DNA from: JBBIQV01 sp964555285
GTDB taxonomy: Bacteria > Nitrospirota > Nitrospiria > Nitrospirales > Nitrospiraceae
Reading direction: 5' to 3'
NCBI GenBank assembly: GCA_964555285.1
Contig: CAZKRM010000009.1
Span: forward strand, 1-64,000
DNA: 64,000 nucleotides
Shown here: piece after piece, positions 1 through 8,692 of the stretch
Layout of the letters: each line of letters opens with the position of its first letter
Position numbering within the stretch: the stretch's first letter is position 1
Made by a program: the position numbers and the translations under genes
Notes under the pieces: generated by a model
Seen by the model: the letters and a program-made list of their open reading frames with translations, nothing else
Database searches by the model: none
Told to the model about the DNA's origin: nothing

Positions 1-1103
1 GTATGGCTGAAGGTGGCCGGAGTCCATCCTGTAGTCCGATGACAGGTATCGCAGGCTTGCGTGGTCGGGACGTGTGTGGCTGACTTGCCCCGGGCCCGGC
101 TGCCGTTATGGCAGGTCGCACAACTGCCCGGCGTGACCCCGGTATGACTGAAGGTGGCCGGAATCCAAGCTGTCGTTCGATGGCACGTATCGCAGGCGGC
201 TGTGGTCGGCACGTGGTTCGCCGATTTGCCCCGCGCCTGGCTGCCGTTATGGCAGGTCGCGCAACTGCCTGGCGTCACGCCGGTATGACTGAAGGTGGCA
301 GGCCTCCAAGCCACGGTACGATGGCAGCTGTCACAGGACGCCGTCGTTGGCACGTGTGTGGCAGGCTTACCCGTCGCCTTACTGCCATTATGACAGGTGA
401 TACAGGTGCCAGGAGCCACGCCCGCATGGTTATAATTACTGGTCACCAGCACCCAACTAGTCGAAACGCGGTGGCAGGTGTCGCACGAAGCCGACGTAAC
501 CATGTGCGTGGCGGGCTTCCCACGAGCCTGGGTCCCGTTGTGACAAGTCCCACAGGTACCGGGTGCGACTCCGATATGTTTGAACGATGCGCCCGTCCAG
601 GTCACTGTGCGGTGACAACTATCACAAGACATGGTCGTGGGGATGTGAGTCGCCGGTTTTCCCTGAGTCGTGCTGTTGTTGTGGCATGTCGCGCAACTCC
701 CTGGGGCGACACCGTTATGGGTGAAGAACGCCGGCTTCCAACTCGTAGTACGGTGACAACTGTTACAGTTCACCGTTGTGGGTATGTGGTTCGCAGGCTT
801 GAACGTTGATACCACCCTTCCACCCGGCGAGTGGCATTGCATACATTGGGTGGGCGTTCCTCTAAACATCCCTCGCACGTGGCACCGTTCACATTGGACT
901 TGGGTGTGGCCACCGCTGAGAGGAAACCCCGTTGTTGCATGATCAAGCTCAATGTCGGTGCGGCTTCTTTGCGCCTCTACATCGCCTATGAGTGCCAAGC
1001 CAAGACAAGGCACAAGCAGCGCGACCGCTAGCGCGCACCCTGACCTTAGCTTCCGACAGCGGCGACTCGGCTCAGAACCTATGTGCTTACCTTGAATGTG
1101 CAC
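1..1103 (-). CDS. multiheme c-type cytochrome, 3' end outside window (at least 13 hemes)
   Basis: The minus strand has one open frame from about 1103 to the left edge (about 367 codons). It begins with an Arg-rich stretch and a hydrophobic core (about residues 20-40), which is a signal peptide, then a segment with FPLSGGH and a CxxCH motif like those in the 24-heme gene at 2447. After that it is built from roughly 42-residue repeats, each with two CxxCH haem sites and the words AxFsHtGV, CHNGs and GKxAtH. I count 13 CxxCH motifs before the edge. No in-frame ATG precedes the signal peptide; GTG at 1103 lies just after an in-frame stop and is the best start, though no good ribosome site is seen. 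The product should be an exported periplasmic or outer-surface electron carrier. It is divergent from a b-type/24-heme pair, so the two units may serve one redox conduit. The C-terminus is unseen. Confidence 0.85.
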   Translation of the reverse strand, partial: MHIQGKHIGSEPSRRCRKLRSGCALAVALLVPCLGLALIGDVEAQRSRTDIELDHATTGFPLSGGHTQVQCERCHVRGMFRGTPTQCMQCHSPGGRVVSTFKPANHIPTTVNCNSCHRTTSWKPAFFTHNGVAPGSCATCHNNSTTQGKPATHIPTTMSCDSCHRTVTWTGASFKHIGVAPGTCGTCHNGTQARGKPATHMVTSASCDTCHRVSTSWVLVTSNYNHAGVAPGTCITCHNGSKATGKPATHVPTTASCDSCHRTVAWRPATFSHTGVTPGSCATCHNGSQARGKSANHVPTTAACDTCHRTTAWIPATFSHTGVTPGSCATCHNGSRARGKSATHVPTTQACDTCHRTTGWTPATFSH

Positions 1104-1519
1104 GATCTGTTTTCAAGACCCTCTTGACGCCCTGGCCCGCAAACTACAATGAGCAATATTATTGTCCCAACTATGCGGGCACACAGAACGCAACCAAATG
1201 GGATTTCAGTCCCAAATTGACCGTTCAGAGAGACGCAATTGATATACCTGGCCTGAAAACACCTATTAAGAGTTTGATTTCATAGACGAAGCGCGTTGCG
1301 GGCATATTCGATCGGTAGCTGCAAGCCTGACGTTCATGAACAAAAATGTAGACAATGGCAGACACCAATTACAGATGGGGGTATGATCCCAATTTATAAT
1401 GTTCTGAAACGCTCTAGACAAAGACGCCCCCGTTCAGGCGTGAAAATTGCTTTCAAGCACAAGATTTGAGACGAGAATGAACCGGCTCCGACTCACCGAT
1501 CCTTCGAGGTAGACACGAA
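1104..1519. other. divergent intergenic region, no gene seen
   Basis: About 416 bases separate the leftward multiheme gene from the rightward membrane cytochrome gene. The region is clearly more A+T-rich than its flanks and must hold both promoters. Candidate boxes are TTGACC at 1217-1222 followed after 18 bases by GATATA, and a TATAAT at 1395-1400 without a recognisable -35 box. Neither is strong enough to call. No RNA gene or open frame with coding character was found. Confidence 0.5.
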
Positions 1520-2434
1520 TTGATATCGGCTGACTCAATCCAACAACAGAAGAAGGCGGCTGTCACTTCACCATCGCAAGCTGCGTTGAGGCGAGAGGGG
1601 GGGGCTTCGCCCAGGTCGTCGGTGTGTAGCCAGGCGTTTGCGTGTGCAACTGTTGCCTTGCTGATATGGGTTGGCTGGAAGGTCTCACACGGAACGTACT
1701 ACACGCCGCGATCAGGCTTCGGGTTCTACCTCGGGGTGGTCGGCACGTTGATGATGCTCGCGTTGCTGGCTTACCCGCTCCGCAAGTACGTGCGGTGGAT
1801 GCAACGCTGGGGAGCGATCAAGCACTGGTTCCGCGTACACATGATACTGGGGATCGTCGGCCCAACACTGGTCCTGTTTCACTCCACGTTCCATATCCGC
1901 TCGCCCAATGCAGCCGTCGCACTGCTCAGCATGCTCATTGTGGTCATTAGCGGAGTCGTCGGACGCTTCGTCTATAGGCAGATCCATTACGGACTGTACG
2001 GCAGCCGGGCTACGCTGCAAAAGGCTCAAGAACACTTGGCCGGCAGTTCCGACAGCGTCACATCGCGCCTTTACTTCGCTCCTCGTGTTGAGCAGTGGCT
2101 GAAAGCATTCGAGGACGGCTTGCCGCGAACTGATCGGCCGCTCATCTCGAAGGTGTGGCACCTCCTCACCCTCAGCATGAGGCGACACTGGTTGGAGCTC
2201 CGCTGCGATCGAGAACTGCGCACCCTCATGGGAAGGGAACGGCACGTGGAGTTTCCGGGGGGAACTGCTCAGGCGATACAGTTCGCATCTGCCTATCTGA
2301 GGGAAGTACAGCGTGTCGCCCAGTTCAGCACCTACGAACGGCTCTTTTCCCTGTGGCACGTGCTCCACATTCCACTCATCTATATCCTGGCCGCCAGCAC
2401 GGTCTTTCACATCGTGGCCGTCTACATGTACTGA
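1520..2434 (+). CDS. predicted di-heme b-type membrane cytochrome (ferric-reductase-like membrane domain)
   Basis: This 304-residue protein has a polar N-terminus and hydrophobic segments near residues 40-55, 68-85, 105-122, 132-150 and 280-302. Two helices carry histidine pairs with identical spacing, His107/His121 and His283/His297. A 14-residue separation within a helix is the classic arrangement for haem b ligands in cytochrome b and ferric reductase membrane domains. A soluble segment of about 110 residues lies between the two halves. The start is TTG at 1520 with GAGGT nine bases upstream; no in-frame ATG is near. The gene ends 12 bases before a 24-heme periplasmic cytochrome, so the pair probably passes electrons from the membrane quinone pool, through haem b, to periplasmic haem c. 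Family membership is inferred from the His pattern and context, not from a search. Confidence 0.65.
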   Translation: MISADSIQQQKKAAVTSPSQAALRREGGASPRSSVCSQAFACATVALLIWVGWKVSHGTYYTPRSGFGFYLGVVGTLMMLALLAYPLRKYVRWMQRWGAIKHWFRVHMILGIVGPTLVLFHSTFHIRSPNAAVALLSMLIVVISGVVGRFVYRQIHYGLYGSRATLQKAQEHLAGSSDSVTSRLYFAPRVEQWLKAFEDGLPRTDRPLISKVWHLLTLSMRRHWLELRCDRELRTLMGRERHVEFPGGTAQAIQFASAYLREVQRVAQFSTYERLFSLWHVLHIPLIYILAASTVFHIVAVYMY

Positions 2435-2446
2435 CGCCCATCGACT

Positions 2447-4240
2447 ATGGTGCTGGCCTCATCCTACTACCTGCCCATTGTTCTGCTCGGCGCGTTGCTA
2501 CTCATGAACGCACCGGCCTGGGCAGATAACGTCGAAACCGCCTTGATGCCGGGCCCAGTGATTGAAGGCCATGCCAAATGGGAAGAAGACTGTACAAAGT
2601 GCCACAAGCGGTTCGACAAAGCGGCGCAGAATACCCTCTGTCTCGAATGCCACAAAGACGTGCGGAAGGATGCCGACGCCAAACAAGGTTCTCACGGACG
2701 GTTCAAAGAACAACGGGAGTGCAAGGAGTGTCATACGGAACACAAAGGCCGAGCGGAGAATATCGCCCCCATTACCGAACAGACGTTCGATCACGAGCGG
2801 ACGGATTTCCCGCTCATGGGGGCCCATGCCAATGCGAAAAAGGTCGAGTGCAAGGCTTGTCACAAACCGAAAATGAAATATCGAGATACGCCGTCAGACT
2901 GTTACGCCTGCCACAAAAAAGACGACAAGCACAAAGGGAAAGCGGGGATTGCATGCGCCGACTGTCATACCGATCGGAATTGGAAAGAGATCCGGTTCGA
3001 CCATGACAAGACCCGATACAAACTGCGCGGCAAACATACGGAGGTGGCCTGCAAAGACTGCCACGCGGACGATCGCTATAAAGAGACCCCGATAGATTGT
3101 TACTCATGCCATAAGAAAGACGACAAGCATAAAGGGCAGGAGGGCACGAAGTGTGAGGAATGCCACGAGGACCGGTCATGGAAGAAGGCCCCATTGGACC
3201 ACAATAAGTCGCGCTTCCCGTTGATGGGAAAGCATGCCAAGGTGGAATGTAAGAAATGTCACCTGACACCGGCCTTCAAAGACGCGCCGATGGACTGTTA
3301 CTCCTGTCACAGGAAGGACGACACACACAAAGGGACCTACGGACAGAAATGCGAACAGTGTCACGGGGAGCGCGATTGGAAAACCATCACCTTCGATCAT
3401 GAGCTTCACACCAAGTATCCGCTGAGGGGCAGACATCTGACGACCAAGTGCGAGTCCTGCCATAAGGGGCACTTGTATAAGGATAAAACACCGGTCGACT
3501 GCTACGCCTGCCACAAGAAGGACGACAAGCATAAGGGGCGGTTTAGCGAGAAGTGCGAGCGCTGTCACACCGAACGGGACTGGAAAGTCCTGCTCTTCGA
3601 GCATGATCGGGATACCACTTACCTCCTCAAGGGCTACCATCGAAAGACGAAATGCGACAGTTGCCATAAGGGCACGCTGTACAAAGACAAGGCACCGACC
3701 AGCTGCTACGCCTGCCACAAGAAAGACGACATTCACCGGTCGAATTTTGGTGAGAAATGCGAGAAGTGTCACGGCGAGCAAGACTGGAAAACGATTTCCT
3801 TCGATCATGATCGAGACACCAAATACCCCCTCCTCGGCAGGCATCGCACGACCACCTGCGAGAGTTGCCATACCGGACGGCTGTATCATGACAAGACGCC
3901 GACGGTCTGCTATGCCTGCCACAAGAAGGACGACGTACACCGGCGCAAATTGGGCACGGAATGCCAGGACTGCCATAGCATAAGGGACTGGAAGCTCTGG
4001 GACTTCGATCACGACACACGGACCCGTTTCGAGCTGGACGGCGGCCATAAAGGACTCGATTGCTATGCCTGCCACATCGAGCGCATGGATAAGAAGGTCA
4101 TTACCTCATCGTCCTGTGTCAGTTGTCATAAGAAGGACGACAAGCACGAAGGGAGCTACGGGCCGCAGTGCGAGCGCTGCCACGAGACATCGTTGTGGAA
4201 GAAGATCAAGCTCGGGACCGGCGCATTCCGTGGACGATAG
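2447..4240 (+). CDS. 24-heme c-type cytochrome
   Basis: A 597-residue exported protein: signal peptide (residues 1-26, ending AWA), then 24 CxxCH haem-binding motifs, about one per 24 residues. After four leading haems the sequence resolves into a repeat of about 60 residues with three haems each, recognised by CY(A/S)CHKKDDKHKG, then CExCHxxRDWK, then FDHDxxTxYxLxGxH and another CxxCH. I see six full repeats and one partial. Many extra His (FDH, GxH, KH) could be distal ligands for bis-His haems. The dense haem packing and Lys-rich surface fit a long electron wire in the periplasm or on the cell surface. It follows the b-type cytochrome gene after 12 bases and is probably co-transcribed. The start ATG at 2447 lacks a strong ribosome site and may rely on translational coupling. 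Confidence 0.9.
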   Translation: MVLASSYYLPIVLLGALLLMNAPAWADNVETALMPGPVIEGHAKWEEDCTKCHKRFDKAAQNTLCLECHKDVRKDADAKQGSHGRFKEQRECKECHTEHKGRAENIAPITEQTFDHERTDFPLMGAHANAKKVECKACHKPKMKYRDTPSDCYACHKKDDKHKGKAGIACADCHTDRNWKEIRFDHDKTRYKLRGKHTEVACKDCHADDRYKETPIDCYSCHKKDDKHKGQEGTKCEECHEDRSWKKAPLDHNKSRFPLMGKHAKVECKKCHLTPAFKDAPMDCYSCHRKDDTHKGTYGQKCEQCHGERDWKTITFDHELHTKYPLRGRHLTTKCESCHKGHLYKDKTPVDCYACHKKDDKHKGRFSEKCERCHTERDWKVLLFEHDRDTTYLLKGYHRKTKCDSCHKGTLYKDKAPTSCYACHKKDDIHRSNFGEKCEKCHGEQDWKTISFDHDRDTKYPLLGRHRTTTCESCHTGRLYHDKTPTVCYACHKKDDVHRRKLGTECQDCHSIRDWKLWDFDHDTRTRFELDGGHKGLDCYACHIERMDKKVITSSSCVSCHKKDDKHEGSYGPQCERCHETSLWKKIKLGTGAFRGR

Positions 4241-4454
4241 ACGATGTGCCCGGCGGGAACGCTACAGGGCTCTGATCGCCAACGACTGGAACATCCTGCT
4301 CGCGAATACCCACGACCAAGCGAAGGCTCCAACAGTGTCGAATTCACGACGGCAACACCTGAGGGACCACGATACCTTGCAGCACGGTCAGCCGACAACG
4401 AGCAAGTCCCGATTGAAGCTGTATACTTGAAGATAGAGGGAGCACCTGCCGACA

Positions 4455-6044
4455 ATGTACCGCCGAAGCATTTCTAATACCCTGCGCCTCTTGGCCGTCG
4501 TGTTGGTCCTGTTTGTCCTCTACCACACTTGGCTGAAGCCGACCTACCTCGCTCCACCCTCTCCGCCGTCCCGGACGGCACAGTCCCTCGTACTCACTAC
4601 GACACCGGCTTCCGACCAATTCACCGTCTCGCCGTCTGCTCCGGAAGTCCCACAGGTTCGGTTGGTGGATCCTGGCCCGGCTCCCAATGAGAAGCTGGGC
4701 GCTATTCGAGATGAACTGGAAAAAGGAAACGCAAGGGAGGTGGAATCGAGACTTCGGAGCCTGCCGGCCAACATGTTGACGAAAGAACGCACAAGGAGGT
4801 ATGTCGCAGCGCTCTGGAACAACCTTGGCGTTCACCAGGAGAAGACGAGTGGGATCGAGGTATCCGTCAAGGCCTATAAGAAAGCTGTCTCCCTTGACCC
4901 CACCAGTGCGGTGGCGCACTTGAACCTTGTGCAGGCCTGCTGGGAACTTCGCGATCCGTCGTTGACGTCCGACTTCTTACAGAAGGTCATCCGCTTGACC
5001 CCGGAGGACACCTTCCCACATCTGGCACTGGCCGACCTCTTGCTCGAAAAAGGCGACGTGGCAGCGGCGACACGAGCATTGAACCACGTGGTCGAACGAG
5101 CCCAGCACGATCCCGCCCTGCAATCCTATGCCCAGCGCCTGACGGCACGAATCCGGCACGCGACGCAATCGGACCCACGCACGTTGCTCATGGCTGATCG
5201 GTCGCACCAGCCTGAGACGCAAGCTCCCGCTGCACAACATCGGACAGAAGTCGCAAGCGCTGTCCGGACGAATCCGGCGCCACCATCCAGCCTGCAGAGC
5301 GAACCAGGGAACAGGTCTCACACCGAAGAAGCGACACAGCCATCCCCATCTCAGGAGGCGGTCCATTTCAGCGTGAAGTTCGTCGGCCGCGCAGATGAGG
5401 AAAGCTGGATGCGCATCCGCGCCATTCTCGAATATGCCTATCTGGACATCTGCCAGAAGTTCGGGCACTTCCCTTCAAGGCCAATCATGGTGGTGCTGCA
5501 TACGAATGAGAAGTTCACGGACAAGACAAGCAGCCCTGAATGGTCGGACACGTTGTTCAACGCCACATCGGGAGAAATTCATCTGCCTATTCAGCAATCT
5601 CTTGACGACCTTGCCTCATTGAGCCGCGTCTTGCGCCACGAATTCGTCCATGCCGTCCTCCGCGACAGAATGGGCGATCGTCTCACCGCAGTCCCCACCT
5701 GGTTGGTGGAAGGCCTTGCCATTCACCTGGCTGATGACCCCTGGCCCGATCTCGAAGAGGCCAAGAAGAAGGATTTCACTGTGATTCCTTTGGTGTCCTT
5801 GGAAGGACCCTGGAGAAATTTTTCAACGGACGCGTTGCCGCTCACCTATTTAGAAGCCCACGCAGCCACGCAATATTTTGCAGACCGGTACAGCATCTTT
5901 AAGATTCGCCAGGTGATGAACGAACTCAAAACCGGCCGGCCTCTCAGCGCCGCCATGCAGAGCAAGCTGTCCTTGTCGTATGAGCAATTTCAGCGACAAT
6001 GGGTGGAGCACCTGAATGCGACGCTGAAATCCGCCCAGTCATAA
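4455..6044 (+). CDS. membrane-anchored TPR protein with peptidase-MA-like zinc protease domain
   Basis: A 529-residue protein with an N-terminal membrane anchor (about residues 8-27), a Pro-rich linker, TPR-like helical repeats (about 95-240), a low-complexity Ser/Pro/Gln linker (about 250-305) and a C-terminal domain. The C-terminal domain holds HEFVH near residue 396, an HExxH zinc site, followed about 25 residues later by WLVEGLA, whose Glu is the expected third ligand of gluzincin-type metallopeptidases. This architecture matches Peptidase_MA-like proteins. It probably faces the periplasm. It lies 214 bases downstream of the 24-heme gene, so a role in handling or assembling exported proteins of that locus is possible but unproven. 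Confidence 0.75.
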   Translation: MYRRSISNTLRLLAVVLVLFVLYHTWLKPTYLAPPSPPSRTAQSLVLTTTPASDQFTVSPSAPEVPQVRLVDPGPAPNEKLGAIRDELEKGNAREVESRLRSLPANMLTKERTRRYVAALWNNLGVHQEKTSGIEVSVKAYKKAVSLDPTSAVAHLNLVQACWELRDPSLTSDFLQKVIRLTPEDTFPHLALADLLLEKGDVAAATRALNHVVERAQHDPALQSYAQRLTARIRHATQSDPRTLLMADRSHQPETQAPAAQHRTEVASAVRTNPAPPSSLQSEPGNRSHTEEATQPSPSQEAVHFSVKFVGRADEESWMRIRAILEYAYLDICQKFGHFPSRPIMVVLHTNEKFTDKTSSPEWSDTLFNATSGEIHLPIQQSLDDLASLSRVLRHEFVHAVLRDRMGDRLTAVPTWLVEGLAIHLADDPWPDLEEAKKKDFTVIPLVSLEGPWRNFSTDALPLTYLEAHAATQYFADRYSIFKIRQVMNELKTGRPLSAAMQSKLSLSYEQFQRQWVEHLNATLKSAQS

Positions 6045-6160
6045 GCGTCACGCCCCAAAGCCACGCGCCACAACCAAGAGCTTGCTTCTCACAGACCATT
6101 GGGCGTATAGGAACGCGCGGGCGGGCGAATGCCCTGCGCCTCGACTGACCGTGAGAAGAC

Positions 6161-6913
6161 ATGCGCCTTACCATTCTCGGGTCCGGCACGAACGTCCATC
6201 CTACGCGGGCCGCCGCCGGGTATCTCGTGCGGACGGATCGGACGTTCCTCTTGGATTGTGGTCCGCGCACCCTCTTCAACCTCATCAGGACCGGTGTGGA
6301 CCGGCATCGCATCACCCATCTATTGTTTTCACACTTTCATGCGGACCATTTCTCGGACTTCATCACGTTCTTCTTCGACGCCGTCTACCATTCGAAATTC
6401 GTCGGCCCCCGCCCCGATCTCACCCTCATAGGCCCTCAGGGCACAACACGATTGTTCCAGACCATCCTCTCGACGTTCCCCGGTTTCATGCCGACCCCCT
6501 TTCGCGTGACGGTCAAGGAGATCGCCGATCGGAGTTTTATGATCGGGAGGACTCGCGTCGTGCCCCGTACGGTCGTTCACTCACCCCGCCTCCACTGCGT
6601 CGGCTATCGGATCGAGTACGGAGGGCACGCCATCGCGTACTCCGGCGATTCCCAGTATTGCGAGAATCTCGTGCGGCTGTGTGGAGACGTTGACGTGGCC
6701 GTCCTGGATTGTTCCTTCCCTGCCGACCGGCCTGGGCCCGGCCACATGCACGCCGGAGATTGCGGCCGCGTGGCGCGCGAAGCCGGCGTCCAGCAACTGG
6801 TCCTGTCGCATTTCTATCCGATTGCCGAACGGTGCAATGTGAGACGTCAGGCCGGCCGAACGTTTCAGGGGAAGATTGTGCGAGGGAAGGACTTACTGAC
6901 GTTCACACTCTGA
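6161..6913 (+). CDS. metallo-beta-lactamase-fold hydrolase, RNase Z-like
   Basis: A 250-residue cytoplasmic protein starting MRLTILGSGTNVHP, the usual first strand of RNase Z/ElaC-type proteins. SHFHADHFSDF (about residues 57-67) is the HxHxDH zinc motif, YSGDSQY supplies the bridging Asp, and SHFYP near residue 215 the final His. Residues corresponding to the tRNA-gripping exosite arm of true RNase Z are not obvious, and the length is short for tRNase Z (about 300), so a general phosphodiesterase or hydrolase of this fold is safer. It is on the plus strand and converges with the minus-strand gene ending at 6924. Confidence 0.75.
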   Translation: MRLTILGSGTNVHPTRAAAGYLVRTDRTFLLDCGPRTLFNLIRTGVDRHRITHLLFSHFHADHFSDFITFFFDAVYHSKFVGPRPDLTLIGPQGTTRLFQTILSTFPGFMPTPFRVTVKEIADRSFMIGRTRVVPRTVVHSPRLHCVGYRIEYGGHAIAYSGDSQYCENLVRLCGDVDVAVLDCSFPADRPGPGHMHAGDCGRVAREAGVQQLVLSHFYPIAERCNVRRQAGRTFQGKIVRGKDLLTFTL

Positions 6914-6923
6914 GCGGAGAGCA

Positions 6924-7790
6924 TTACAACCCACCTTCTTTGACTTCGCATCCGAGAATCTCGATGAACCTGGCGAGACGGGTCTTCTTCTGCGGTTCAT
7001 CGAGTTTGCTGTAGATCGCCAGCAGGTTCTTCAGCATCCGCGACAGAATCGCGCGCGGGCAGCTCCGCTGGAGGTACTTGTCCTCAAACCCATAGCCCGC
7101 CTCCGTCAGAAAACGGACGCAGTTCTTCTCCGTGAGCAGGGCCCCGCCGTTAAAGCAGTCGACAAAAATCTTATACCGCTCCGAGTCATACTTGATCAGA
7201 AAATGGCCGGGCATCCCGATGCCGTAGATCGGCCATCCCAACCGCCGGCCGATCAGCAGGTAGACGGACGACAGGCTGATGGGGATACCCGTGCGCCGAT
7301 CGATCACGCGATTCAGGTAACTGTTCTCGACCTCGTAATAGTTCTTGGTGTTCCCTCTGAACCCTTGCTCGGTGAACAAGTAGCGGTTCAGGGCCTTCAC
7401 CGCTTCCTCGCCGGACACGCGCGGGCCGATCCGTTCGCGGACCTCCCGTGCCATCTCATCCAGTTGCTGGGTGTAGGCGGCCACATCGAGCGTGGGGTAG
7501 GCATAGCGGGCGATCAGGAAGGCGCCGGCCTCGAGATCGATCTGCTCCTCCGGCCGTGTCGCCAACCGTCGCAGTTCGTCTTCTAAACGCCCTCCACGAA
7601 TTTCCTCCAGGATACCGACGATTCGATCCGCCATCTCCGGCTGTTCGATTTCCGCTTCCTGAAGCAACGGGACGGCGGTGTTGCCGAACTCGATCAGCTT
7701 GTCACTGATGGTTTTGACGATGCGCTGGTCCTCATCGGCCAGCAAGCGGATGAGCGCGCGGATCTGCCCTTCGTTGACCACCATCGTCAT
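6924..7790 (-). CDS. SirB1 / transglutaminase-like family protein
   Basis: The protein has an N-terminal HEAT-like helical part (about residues 1-85) and a transglutaminase-like core found in SirB1/UPF0162 proteins: FRGNTKNYYEVENSYL, then the RTGIPISLSSVYLLIGRR stretch and GMPGHFLIKY, followed by FVDCFNGG. A short helical C-terminus like a TPR follows. An AAGGGAG ribosome site precedes two in-frame ATGs at 7790 and 7784; an upstream start at 7823 would overlap the ABC permease gene and is less likely. It is the last gene of a minus-strand run (LON-domain protein, ABC ATPase, ABC permease, this gene). Its biochemical role is not established in the family. Confidence 0.75.
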   Translation of the reverse strand: MTMVVNEGQIRALIRLLADEDQRIVKTISDKLIEFGNTAVPLLQEAEIEQPEMADRIVGILEEIRGGRLEDELRRLATRPEEQIDLEAGAFLIARYAYPTLDVAAYTQQLDEMAREVRERIGPRVSGEEAVKALNRYLFTEQGFRGNTKNYYEVENSYLNRVIDRRTGIPISLSSVYLLIGRRLGWPIYGIGMPGHFLIKYDSERYKIFVDCFNGGALLTEKNCVRFLTEAGYGFEDKYLQRSCPRAILSRMLKNLLAIYSKLDEPQKKTRLARFIEILGCEVKEGGL

Positions 7791-7819
7791 ACACTCCCTT
7801 TCGCCACCGCGTTCGTGGC

Positions 7820-8599
7820 TCACCCGATGGCCCGCCGGAACGCACGGGCCCCGCCATAGAGACAGAGCGCGTCGAAGATCAGCATCACGCCGAAGACCAT
7901 CATCACTTGAGGGAACGCCTCAGCCCAGCCGGACAAAATAAGCGGCCGCACCGCGTCGATCGCCCAGGTCATGGGATTGAACCGGGCCAAGAATCCCATC
8001 CAGGCCGGCATCGCCGACAACGGCACGAGGGCCGAACTCAAGAAGATCATCGGCAACGAGAGAAACCCCAGCATGGAGAAGAAATCGCCGTGACTCTTCA
8101 CCGAGAATGCCATCGCCATGGAAATCGCCGTTAACCCCACGCCGAACAACATGCCGATCAGGAGAATCACCGCCACGCCAAGCAGCCCGGTCGCCGGGTA
8201 CACACCGAACAGAAACGCCACACCCAGAATCACCAGGACTTGCAGGGACGTGATCGTCATCACGAAGATAAACCGGCTGAGAATCACGGACGACCGGTGG
8301 ATCGGGGTCGACATCAGTCGTTCGAGAAAGCCGTTCTCTTTATCGAAGAGCAGATCGACGCCGCCGGCCAACCCATTATTGAGCACCGTCATCACGACCA
8401 CGCCCGCCGTGAGAAAGCTGATGTAATTCGGTGCCTGCATCACCTGCGTGTCGGTCGCGCGCTGGAACAGATTGCCGAAGAAAATGAGCCAGAACAACAT
8501 GGGTTGGACCAAGGTGAAGAGCATGCTGAACTTCTCCCGGCTCAATCGCCGGACCCACCGCATCGTCAACGCGCTGATTTCCTGCCAATATTCTTTCAT
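7820..8599 (-). CDS. ABC-2 type transporter permease
   Basis: A 259-residue integral membrane protein with six predicted segments, the pattern of ABC-2 permeases of the drug/polysaccharide/Nod-factor export group. The soluble N-terminus (LTMRWVRRLSREKFSMLF) is followed by FTLVQPMLFWLIFFG, and the conserved ENGFLERLMSTPI box lies between segments two and three. It sits just downstream of its ATPase gene in the same direction, separated by a 64-base palindromic spacer. Substrate cannot be told from the sequence. Confidence 0.85.
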   Translation of the reverse strand: MKEYWQEISALTMRWVRRLSREKFSMLFTLVQPMLFWLIFFGNLFQRATDTQVMQAPNYISFLTAGVVVMTVLNNGLAGGVDLLFDKENGFLERLMSTPIHRSSVILSRFIFVMTITSLQVLVILGVAFLFGVYPATGLLGVAVILLIGMLFGVGLTAISMAMAFSVKSHGDFFSMLGFLSLPMIFLSSALVPLSAMPAWMGFLARFNPMTWAIDAVRPLILSGWAEAFPQVMMVFGVMLIFDALCLYGGARAFRRAIG

Positions 8600-8692
8600 G
8601 CTTCAATTCTGAATTTTGAATCCTGAATGATGAATGTCCGGACAATTCAGAATTCAGCATTCATCATTCAGAACTCTCCTTGGGAAAATCCT
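8600..8692. repeat. palindromic word-like intergenic repeat
   Basis: The spacer between the ABC ATPase and permease genes, running into the ATPase 3' end, is built from near-tandem words: GAATTCTGAATT-like on one side and CATTCATCATTCAG-like on the other. The two sides are inverted relative to each other and would form an imperfect hairpin in the transcript. The 14-mer CTGAATGATGAATG at 8623-8636 recurs exactly at 17062-17075 in the yebC-ruvA spacer. Confidence 0.65.

Noticed and set aside
1..800. Regular repeats that could suggest a CRISPR array
   Set aside because: The roughly 126-base period is coding and in frame, the units diverge at codon third positions, and there are no unique spacers between short identical repeats.
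108..809. A 233-codon plus-strand frame with Arg/Gly-rich repeats
   Set aside because: It is the antisense of the minus-strand multiheme cytochrome; the repeats are the CxxCH modules read backwards, and the minus frame gives a signal peptide and clean haem motifs.
1395..1400. TATAAT as a promoter for the b-type cytochrome gene
   Set aside because: No acceptable -35 box or extended -10 lies at the right distance in an A+T-rich gap where such hexamers are expected by chance.
4241..4454. Short frames in the gap after the 24-heme gene
   Set aside because: None has a ribosome site with a plausible protein; the gap is only 214 bases.
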